Source: Hevea brasiliensis (lineage: Eukaryota; Streptophyta; Magnoliopsida; Malpighiales; Euphorbiaceae). From it: 64,000 bases of DNA. The notes under the pieces are model-generated. The model did no database searches. It worked only from the letters and a program-made list of their open reading frames with translations, and was not told the DNA's origin. Position numbers and translations under genes: made by a program. Position 1 is the stretch's first letter; the number at the start of each line of letters is the position of its first letter. The stretch covers positions 114,163,795-114,227,794 of the forward strand of contig NC_079495.1 of the NCBI RefSeq assembly GCF_030052815.1. Reading direction: 5' to 3'. Below are positions 51,294 to 60,765 of the stretch, piece after piece.

Positions 51294-51305
51294 GCTTTGA
51301 TACCA
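51294..51305 (-). other. Primer-binding site, array unit 4 (one mismatch)
   Basis: Minus strand TGGTATCAAAGC: one G-to-A change from the tRNA-iMet complement found in the other three units. Confidence 0.85.
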
Positions 51306-51310
51306 CTAAA

Positions 51311-54300
51311 TGTAACACCTCTTACCCGACTACAGTGTAGCCGAGCAAGTTATGCCACTCAGTGTGCCGGAGCACTCTATTTTATCTTAATTCATTTTTA
51401 TCGTAGTTTTGAATATAACTTGTGAAATATAATTCATTTATTGAAATTGTAATTTATTTGAGGTTTCGAAAATTTTAAAGAAAATCCGGCGGAGTACCGG
51501 CTAAAAATGGAGAAAACAGTTCTTCGGAACCTGTGAAAAACACTTCTAATAATCATATTCATCTATTCACAAACTCCAATATCAAAATCTCAATATTTTT
51601 CAACCATTCGTTTCTCAATCATTCATCACATTTGATAGTCATGTAACAGTCACAGATCAATATTCACTTTTCCATTTACAAACACAATTTTGCATTATTT
51701 ACATGAAAATCAAAATACATTACATAAGTTTCATTTACACAAAGGAAAATAAAAATCAATTACAAAATACCAAAATGAAGCCTAGTGTCCTACCAATGCA
51801 CTGTAGACGGTGAGGTGACACGGACACTATGCAGAACTGTGAACTGCCTTACCGAATCTGTGGTCTACTGGGCCCTCTGTCCAAATCTTCAGTACCTACG
51901 CGTTGCAAAAGCGACGCGCTAAGCATAAAACTTAGTGGTGCCAATAATACAAGAAAATATAATATGCAAATAAAAATAATAATTTCCTTGCTATTGTGTT
52001 CATAAGAAATGAGTAATTACTAACATGTTGTTTAGTCGAGGGCTAATCATGTTTTATGATATTAACTTCTTCATGCATTTTGTTAATTATTTTTTTTTTT
52101 CATGATCTTGAGCTTCCTTGTATTTTTGTAATCATTCTTGATACTTAATTTTCGTATTTTCTTTAATAATCAGTTCATAGTTATACTTTTCCATTCATTT
52201 GGTTGCCCAAGTAACCTATACTGGATGACTGGACTGGATAACGGGTCGTTGGCACTGGGCACCGCGGTGCCTCGGGCCGTCATACCATGGGACGTAGAAC
52301 GTCAACCACGTATACAGTCAATATAGCTAAAAGCTATGATATCACATAATCGGGCATAAAAGCCATGAATACGGGCATAAAAGCCATGGATACGGGCATA
52401 AAGCCTTGAATACAAGCACAAAGCCTTTCCTTTCGTAGTACTGCTAAAACAATACCCTATTGGCATGCCAAACTATCCAAACCAATCTACTTAGGTATAC
52501 TAGGGCATTTTATACTTTTAAATTTTTCAAATTTTGAATTTCAAGTTTTGGTGTCACTATTCACCTCATTGGTCAACACAAATGTTGACTTTTGGATAGA
52601 AAATAGGTGTATTGGTTTTAACACCCCAAACATACCACATTTTGTATTTAAAACTTGTTGGAATTGATTACTATTACCATTTCTAAGTTTAAACCAAGGG
52701 AAGCAGAATTTTTAGTTTGTGAAGCTTAACTTTACTATTCCATTAAGCACTGTTGCACTGGGAATTTGAAGAAATGGCAAACATGAAAGTTGTTCCTTAT
52801 TTTGTCTAGTTGAATTTCCTTTTTTGAATCACTCCATTTGGAGTTTTGTAGCTCTAGATATGGTCCAAAAACCACAGCTGGCCGGATTTCCATTCTGCAG
52901 AAATTACCATATCTACAGTAACATGAACAGTGACTGCCACTGCCATTTGGGTTAGGTTCTGGTCATAATTTAGGGTAGGTTTCTCAATGAAAGTTGTTTT
53001 TCTATGTCTTAACTTATTTCTGTAAAAATTTCAGGTCAATTGACCATATCTACAGTGAGTTATGGCTAAGTTCATTTGGTCATTTCTGCAGGTGCTGTTG
53101 CAGGGTATCCGGATTGGGGCCAACTTTTAGTCCTCTTGCTTTGGTCTTTTGGGCATGGTTTCTTCAGCAAAAATGTGACATTATAAGCCTAGTTTCATGT
53201 CCAATTGGCCAAACACCAATTGGACCAACACAGCCAAAGTTATGGCTGTCTAAGTGGACTGAAATTTCAGTCACGCTGCTGCTGCCCCTAGGCAGCATAC
53301 TCATTCACTTTGCCATGCATTAACTCACTTCAATTTATGATTAACTTGCCTTAAATGGTCACTAATTGACCACTAGAATGTCCATTAATCAATTCAAATG
53401 CCAAGTCCAATTTTCACTTCTCAAACCCTAATTTCCATATGAGTTTTCACAACATGCTTTAATTAACTATCTCATTCACTATCCACATGCATACATGGTT
53501 TAAACATAATCTCTAATCCACTTTAAGTCCATCAAAACACTTCATTTCTATTCCTTCAAAAGGGCAGCTGAAATTTATGGTGGCCATACACACAACTTTT
53601 ATTCACTTAAACTACACTTTCTCACTAAATTCAAGTCCTTAATCATGTAAGTAAGGAGTTTTAGGTGTATAGATGCACTAACCTTTAGGTGGCAGATTTT
53701 TCAAGCTACCCAAACTCCTTCTTTCTTCTTCTTTTGGCTGCCTAGAGGTTGCTCAAGTTGCTAGGTTAATTTTTTGTGAAGCTAGGTTATGATTTTGTTG
53801 GGTAGAAATGGGTGAATCAAGCTTTGAAAAGCTTGAATATACTTAGCTATGGAAGAGAGGTCACGTATTGGAGGAAGAAGAAGAAGAAGAGCAGAATTTT
53901 TAGGTCCATTTGTCTCTTTTAAGTGATTTAAGAAAGCTTATTAGCTTGTGATTGGTTGGTGAGTTTTAAATGACATCATCATATGTCATAAATGGGCATT
54001 TTCTTGTATTTTTCTTTTCTTTTCTTTTCTACTAACTTCAAATTAATTTTTCATCAACATTAATTCATATTTTATGTCATAATAATTATTTACTCAACTG
54101 GACAAGTCGGCCAAAAATTGCTTCTGAAGGCGAAATGACCAAAATGCCATCCGTTTGGCTTAACGGGTCAAAATTGTCTGTACCGATTGAAAAATTTTTC
54201 TAAATATTTTCTTGGCATTCTAATGCCATAGGAGCCTCAATAACCCTTCTCTGGAGTCCCAAAAATTATTTTATAATTTTTCCCTCGGGTCTAGGGCTCC

Positions 54301-54533
54301 TCGTTGCGAGAACCGCAACTTCCCTCTGGGTTACCCGTCGCTTGGGCACCGGCTCATTTAACTTAATTGTATTTTATTTCTAAAATTTTTACTAAATTTT
54401 TCTTGTTAATATTTGAGTTAATTATGGTTCCTGACTTTAGTTTAAATATTTTTTCGGACGTTCTAGCTGTCCGGACCGACACCGGTCACCGGAACAGTAG
54501 AATGTACGGAGTTGCTATCGGGAGGGTGTTACA
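51311..54533 (-). repeat. Array LTR 5 (3223 bp)
   Basis: Outermost right LTR. Starts TGTAACACCTC and ends GGTGTTACA, followed by GCTAG (54534-54538), which repeats the bases before LTR 1. A short loss relative to LTR 3 lies at about 53066-53070 (in the CCAAATGAACAGT inverted repeat). Confidence 0.93.
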
Positions 54534-54538
54534 GCTAG

Positions 54539-55577
54539 GGTACCATTTTAATTCAAGAAAATCTTCAAAACCCTACCAAGCCCAAGGCTGCTAGAATTTT
54601 AAGAAAAGTTTACAGATGGCATATTTTTAATTTTCATGCAAATTTACATTCCACTCAACTCCTTTAACATGAATCAAAAGAGAATGAGTGAGTTTAGTCA
54701 CTAACCTTTAATGAAGTAAATTCCAAGCTTATCAAAGCTCCTCCTTTCTATTTCTTTTTGCTGTCTTTATCTTGCCCAAGATGTATGAATAATTTTTTGT
54801 GAAGACAAAGTTGAGTTTCAAGGTAATTTAGTGGGTGATTTCAAGCTTTCCTAAGCTTCCATGGAGTTTCTCTTCTCTTTCTCTTTCTCTAATATTCCCG
54901 TTGGTTTTGGAAAGAAAATGGCTGCTGGAATTTTCTTCTTTGTTTTTATCTTATTTTGTGTCCCTTTTATCTCTTTAGTCATTTTGTTAAGTGGTGATTG
55001 GGTGGAAACTCCTAATTACATAAGCATGACATCATAATTCCCAATTTAACTCATTTTTCTTTCTTTTCTTTTCTACCAAATTTCAATTTAATTTTTAGCA
55101 ATATTTATTCATATTTTGTGTCATAATAATTATTTACTTAACTGGACAAGTCGGCCAAAAATCACCTTTGAAGGCGAAATGACCAAAATGCCCTCCGTTT
55201 GGCTTAACAGACTAAAATTGTCTGTACCGATTGAAAAATTTTTCTAAGCATTTTCTTGGCATTCTAATGCCATAGGAACCTCAATGACCCTTCTCTGGAG
55301 TCCCAATAATTATTTTATAATTTTTCCCCCGGGTCTAGGGCTCTTAGTTGCGAGAACCGCAACTTTTCACTAGGTTACCCATCGCTAGGGCACCGGCTCA
55401 TTTAACTTGGTTGTATTTTATTTCTAAAATTTTTCCTAAATTTTTCTTATTAATATTTGAGTTAATTATGGTTCCTCACTTTAGTTTAAATATTGTTCCG
55501 GATATTCTTGCTGTTCGGACCGACACTGGTCACTGGAACAGTAGAATGTACGGACTAGCTAAGGTGAGGATGTTACA
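54539..55577 (-). mobile_element. Solo LTR family B, right part
   Basis: It continues from 32715 after the second GCTAG. It ends GGATGTTACA at 55568-55577, followed by ATGCA (55578-55582). It has the 5'-terminal block in variant form (CGGACCGACACTGGTCACTGG, given here as two parts: CGGACCGACACTGG and TCACTGG). Contains TGACATCAT (55027-55035) beside a CCAAT-type site. Confidence 0.9.
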
Positions 55578-55582
55578 ATGCA

Positions 55583-56978
55583 AATAATTTTAATGTCCTC
55601 AGGTACATCCAATATTGGCCGCCAAACCTTTTACATATTTACAACATCTCATGCTTTAACAATTATTCTTAAGAAAATCTCTTAAATTAATTGCATCTTA
55701 TGCAACTATTTAAAATTTCTTAAAATAATTGTCCCAATGTAGGGCCTATGTTATAATTACTTTAATTATAGCATTTCCAACTTAATCATTTGTTTGGAAG
55801 ATTTTATGGTCATCTTAATTACTATTTAGGTCTCACTTTGCACATTATCCATTTAGCATGCATATATCATATAATTGCATACATTCCCATACATCTCATG
55901 CATTCATGGATAAGCAGTAAATATGGTATGATCATGGAGTTTCTAAGGGATTCAATTCTGAGCCACCAAGAATTGAATCAGGGCATTCCTAGGTGCATTT
56001 CATTCATTCATTTTACAAGAGTTGCTGAAGGAGTATATAATCAATACTTGATCTTGAATTCCTCTCATTGGTCCCACCAATGCTCTTGACCTCTTTGAAC
56101 TTCTTGCAATCCAATATTACATAGTAATCCTTGGCATACCAAGGCGAATTTACAAGAACTTAAATAAATGAAATTACAACCCAAAAATTATTACAAACTT
56201 AATAATACATGCCCAAAATAAATTAAAATAAATTAATTAATTTACAATCCCAAAGAAACATAAAAGAAATAAATTCAATCACATTGGTCTTTTATAGTCC
56301 ATGATCATCCATCATGCAAATCACTATTTAACAATTAAATAAAACATACATATTTAAATTAAATTGAATATCTCATATTCAACTTAAAAATCCAGATTTG
56401 AATATAATTCAACTAAATTTAAAAATTCAGATTTGAATCTCATTCAAACAAATTTAAAAATTCAGATTTGAATCACATTCAAACAACCTTAAAAATTCAG
56501 ATTTGAATCACATTCAAATATTTTTTTAAAAAAATCAGATTTGAATCATATTCAAACATTTTTTTAAAAAATCAGATCTGAATATTATTCAATCAATTTT
56601 AAAAAATCAAATTTAAATATGATTCAAACAACTTAAAAAATTCAGATTTGAATACATTCAAACAACTTTTTAAATTCAGATTTGAATCATATTCAAACAA
56701 TTTTTAAAATTCTGATTTGAATCATAATTTAATTGTGTGATTAAAACTACTAATTAAACACTTTAATTAGTCAAAGAATAGGCCTTAGATCATACAATAA
56801 TTGCAGAATTAAAAGCCAAACCTTGAACCACCCATGGAAGCCAAACCATGTGCACCATTGATGGTGTTTTTCAAGCATGCCGCCAAACCTCCATTGCAAC
56901 CAGCAATGGATAAATCAACTCATGATCATAACACATAATTAAATCATATAATCAACAATCTAAATGGCAAATATAGTG
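55583..56978 (-). other. Copia leader, LTR-proximal part
   Basis: Untranslated region between the PBS and the insertion point of the solo LTR. It holds the 10-unit minisatellite (56388-56735). The 99-codon + frame at 55790-56089 has no family features. No gene. Confidence 0.75.
56388..56735. repeat. Minisatellite in copia leader (about 35 bp x 10)
   Basis: Ten degenerate units built around TTCAGATTTGAATCACATTC followed by an A/T-rich spacer. Unit length is 33-38 bp. Found in the leader just downstream of the PBS in element sense. Confidence 0.88.
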
Positions 56979-56990
56979 GCTCTGATACCA
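56979..56990 (-). other. Primer-binding site of copia element (tRNA-iMet)
   Basis: Minus strand TGGTATCAGAGC, two bases from the 5' LTR edge at 56993. Confidence 0.92.
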
Positions 56991-56992
56991 AT

Positions 56993-59098
56993 TGAAAGAA
57001 CGGAAGCGTGAAAAACACAAGTTTATACCATTGAATTCAAAAATTTTCACCTATGGTTACATGCATCATGCAAGATTTATTTTTATATATTTGATTTCAA
57101 TGATAAACAACATATTAAAACTCTTTTAATATTTTTTTGGATCTGTATTTGCCATTTAAGATTTTTAAATTAATCAGATTAATTTTAGAACCCTAGATTA
57201 AATCAAGAACGATTACACTAATCTCTTGATGCACTGCAGCATTTCTGTGCCTTTGAGATTTTTCTTCAGGATACCAGATGTTGTCCCTCTAGCTTGTCCA
57301 CACCAAGAACACCTATGGCAGCCCTTGAATAGCTTCTAAAGCTTTTTCTATTAATTAGAAAATCAAGTTTTGCCTTTTAAAAGATTAGAGATGTAAACAG
57401 GACACTAGAAACAATTTCTAGTGTTCTTAATTCAAGAGATTGATGGATAATCTCTTTGAATTGATGAGAGATGAAGAAGAATAGATGGAGAGCCTCAAAA
57501 TGGCGTGACAAAGGAGGAGTGGCTGCTGGTTGTATTTTTCTTTTTCATAACAACACTTATATAGCTAGGTTAGCACATTAAACCCTTGCCACATGTCACC
57601 CTTTGATTAGCTCTAGGTTTAAGTGACCCAATCATATTGTGCCAAGTGTCAAACCTATATTTAATCTTGATTTAATCATCTTACATGATTAAAAAACATT
57701 TGGCAAGCTTGTGTGTAATCCCATGTGTCACCATCTCATGGTGCCACGTGTCATACTGTGAAATGACCAAAATGCCCCTGTGTCTTAATTTTGAGTTCTC
57801 AACCCAAAATAATGATTTTTTCTTCTTCTAATTAATTTATATCAAATATAAATTAATTAATTAATCTCTATTAATTAATTTTTCATTAATTAAATTCATA
57901 TTTAAACACTTTAAATATAAATTTAACTTATACTATACATCCAATAATCTAGATTTGGTTTCAAGTCATGCTAGAGACTTTGTAATCTAATTGCAAACCA
58001 AACCTATTTAATTAATCAATTAAACTCTTTAATTAATTAATTAAATCATATTTAAATAGGTGATAACTTGTGTATGTGTGTGACTTACTAGGCTCATCAC
58101 TAATTGGCAATGAGACATGATATCAACTCTTAATATCATCAGAACTCTTTCTTACCATAAATGATTTCTCTAAATCATTTTATGCAACTCATAGACCATG
58201 GTTAACACCTAGCATAGCATGCCATGGACACCCGATTAGTAATAAGGTTTACCTTAAATGAACCTATAATCATATGTTACCATGCATTAGAATCTCTATT
58301 ACAAAATCCCAACTCAAGCTGGAGTCATGGTTTATGTCAAACCCCATTTGCTATGAATATTATGTTCTCTTTTAATTCTAGTTCTTGATTAAAAAGATTT
58401 TCTCATCAGAAACTCTTTTCTGAATAAATCTATCTGTCCTAGCCAGGAACTTGAAACATCAAGAACAATTAAATGAATATAGGATTTCATCTCTATTTAC
58501 TTAGAGGAACAGATTCCATCTTGATCAACACCTACCTCCATATATAACTAGTAGGAGCCAACACATGCCCATATACCCATACACAGTACAAGTATGAAAG
58601 CAATATCAAACTCAAACTACCTATATACAAGATAACTGTGCTATCTCAGGTCTAAAGATTATATGCACTGATATGATTTATGATAAAACATTGACAAGAG
58701 TAAACTCCATGTGCTTGTTATAAGTGTCACTGGTTCGGCCTATTTATCATGTATAAGTGCCTATCATGTTTGTTATATGGCATGAGACTCACCATTCCAT
58801 CTTATTTATATCTCATATAAATAACTTGGGAACAAACATGAATACAATCTTTCTGGATAAGTCATGTCATTATTATGAAGTATCATCGATTGTGAACCTA
58901 TTTATGATACTTTGTACTAGAAATACTGTCACTCATATTCTTAACAACTTAAGAATAGAATTTCTAACAAAATATCAATGGACCTTTTCTATTACACATA
59001 AATATATTATGTAAACGGAAAAGTGGAAATGCCTTTAATTAATAAAAATATGTACAAGATACACACTAAATGATATGCTCTAGGGCAAACTACTAACA
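56993..59098 (-). repeat. 5' LTR of copia element (2106 bp)
   Basis: TGAAAGAACGGAAGCG...ACTACTAACA on +, followed by the TSD CCTAT. Closely similar to 24089-26209 along its whole length, with scattered substitutions and a short deletion near 57070. Confidence 0.93.
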
Positions 59099-59423
59099 CC
59101 TATCTTATCTTACTTTATTATTTTAGTAATTTTGAATTTATTTAATTTAATATCAATTATTTTTTTAAGGAGAAACCAGCGGAGTTTTCGCATGTTTCTA
59201 TTATCATTTGGCCTATTTTACTATTCATCTGATTGAAAATTTCAACAATAATTTCCAATAATAATCTCATCCATACTCATATCATCATTTCAAAAATCAT
59301 TATGTAATTGAAATCCATACTCATTTGTACAAATTCATTCTTGCTCCATTCTTATAGCAAAATTCTCAAATTTGCATTAATTTACATAATTTGCAACTAA
59401 TTGCATAAATCCTTAATTTACAT

Positions 59424-59700
59424 GATATGTAAATTAATTACAATTTGCTAATTTACATTACAATATAAGAAATAAATAACATACACATAATACATGATAT
59501 GCTTAATGTGAGGCCTATCTACATGCATTGCTGAGGAGGAGACAACCTTTGACACTTTGCAGATATGTAAATTAATTACAATTTGCTAATTTACATTACA
59601 ATATAAGAAATAAATAACATACACATAATACATGATATGCTTAATGTGAGGCCTATTTACATGCATTGCTGAGGAGGAGACAACCTTTGACACTTTGCAG
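59424..59700. repeat. Two tandem copies of a 138-bp unit
   Basis: Copy 1 59424-59561, copy 2 59562-59699. The unit starts GATATGTAAATTAATTAC and ends CACTTTGCA. Only one difference is seen (CTATCTACATG against CTATTTACATG), so the duplication is recent. It lies inside LTR C. Confidence 0.92.
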
Positions 59701-60259
59701 ATCTGGACTCCAAAAATCCCAGTAATTTGCCCACTGGTTTTTATCTTCAGTACTTACGCGAAGGAAACAATTCCATTGCACTGAGCATTGCTGTTTAGTG
59801 GTGCAATAATATAATAAGAAATAATGTATACAAATAAAAAATAATTGGAGCATATTTTCTATACTCAAGAATTTTACTGGGTTCATATGAAATTTGCCAT
59901 ACAGTATATCTTTTCATCATTTATGTTGCTCTCTAGAATCTCTTCTACCGTAAGTTTACAATAATCATTTATATAATGTACAAATAAATCTAAATATTTA
60001 GTTTCTAATATTTTTAAATTAGTTCAATAAATTTTTTTTTTCTCTGCCCAGGTAACCTATGACAGGCTGACTAAACTGGATAACGGATCGTTGGCACTGG
60101 ATACCGCGGTGCCTCGGGCCATCATACCATGGGACGCAGAACGTCAACCACATATGCAGTCAGTATGGCTAAAAAGCCATGATAAAACATAATCGGGCAT
60201 AAAAGCTACGAATGTTGGCATAAAGCCATGAATGCGGGCATAAAGCCTTTCGCAGTACT

Positions 60260-60298
60260 TGTAACACCCTCCCGTGTACACGGGTACGGGGTGTCACA
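60260..60298. mobile_element. 39-bp micro-insertion with LTR-like ends
   Basis: It begins TGTAACACCCTCCCG and ends GGGGTGTCACA, around a perfect palindrome CCCGTGTACACGGG. It splits the CGCAGTACTGCTAAAA segment that is continuous in the array LTRs, and is flanked by GTACT (60255-60259) and ATACT (60299-60303), a 5-bp TSD with one mismatch. The ends are those of family A-type LTRs. It is either a solo LTR cut down to its termini or a tiny foldback element. Confidence 0.7.
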
Positions 60299-60765
60299 AT
60301 ACTGCTAAAACAATACCCTTGGCATGCCAATCTATCCAATCTGACACACGTGTCTAGACAATACATGGGCACATAGTACCATTAAGAGTTTATATATTTC
60401 ATCATTTCATTATATTTTTCGTTTATATTTTTATAGCATTCTAATTTTGTTTATAATGGAAACATATTACCAAATTCACATTTCTAGGTAATTTATGCAT
60501 TCATCGTAATATTCATACTAATTACAATTCACATTCATTTAATCTCATGTACGATTCACATTCAAAATATCTTTCCTTTCTCTCTTGATGGGAACCTAAA
60601 TTCCAAATGACACTTTTATCACATTTATTCATTCAACAATCTATTCATGTAAAGTACATTTCATACTTCAAGTTGTATTGCTAATATATTATGAACTCCA
60701 TTGGTGTTGGGAGTATAAGTCTCAACAATCCATCTAGGTTAATTTCATTTCAAATTCAAGTAGTG

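Larger units (their letters stand above)
32716..54533 (-). mobile_element. Tandem array of a gag-only (TR-GAG-like) LTR retrotransposon: 5 LTRs, 4 interiors
   Basis: LTRs of about 3.2 kb at 32716, 37369, 42011, 46656 and 51311 alternate with interiors of 1425-1449 bp, for periods of 4653, 4642, 4645 and 4655 bp. Each interior has a PBS, a Tekay/Del-like gag remnant and a polypurine tract, but no protease, RT, RNase H or integrase. The whole array has one TSD, GCTAG, at 32711-32715 and 54534-54538. So a single element inserted into the family B LTR and was multiplied in place, or the multimer was inserted as such. Long LTRs with gag alone match the class described as TR-GAG in plants. Mobility would have depended on enzymes from a full-length relative. 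Confidence 0.93.
24089..59098 (-). mobile_element. Complete Ty1/copia retrotransposon carrying nested insertions
   Basis: Two LTRs of about 2.1 kb (24089-26209 and 56993-59098), a PBS (56979-56990), a polypurine tract (26210-26222) and a gag-pol remnant (26224-30211) make up a full element on the minus strand. It is flanked by a perfect TSD, CCTAT, at 24084-24088 and 59099-59103. Its leader is split by the family B solo LTR (30592-55577). Without the insertions it is about 10 kb. The LTRs differ by a few percent by eye, and gag-pol is broken, so the copy is not recent. Confidence 0.93.
59104..60765 (-). repeat. Family C LTR, right part (incomplete)
   Basis: It continues from 24088. It contains the conserved hairpin ACTGAGC...GTTTAGT (59780-59799), ATACCGCGGTGCC (60101-60113), GACGCAGAACGTCAACCAC (60132-60150) and GGCATAAAGCC repeats (60190-60250), in the order of the array LTRs. 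The remainder (60330-60765) is diverged. The end with TGTTACA is missing; family F begins at 60766. A 39-bp micro-element interrupts it at 60260. Confidence 0.75.

Noticed and set aside
34437..53323. Similar + strand frames in each array LTR (34437, 39078, 43724, 48424, 52994) looking like a conserved small protein
   Set aside because: They lie inside LTRs, antisense to gag. Their similarity follows from the tandem copies, not from selection; related families do not keep the frame.
32716..54533. A 4.65-kb satellite array
   Set aside because: Units have LTR, PBS, gag and polypurine tract, and the whole has a TSD, so it is a retrotransposon multimer.
35777..55587. Repeated 60-79-codon frames beginning MYFISKIFTKFF (35777, 40414, 45063, 49704, 54367, and part of 55348)
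   Set aside because: Same reason: LTR sequence, T-rich, antisense, near the LTR edge; no domain and the ends differ.
13572..56990. tRNA genes at the GGTATCAGAGC sites
   Set aside because: Only 12 bases match the complement of tRNA-iMet and no cloverleaf is present; these are primer-binding sites.
25868..59014. Identical-looking 85-codon frames at 25868-26125 and 58757-59014
   Set aside because: They are the two LTRs of the copia element, so similarity is expected; no coding features.
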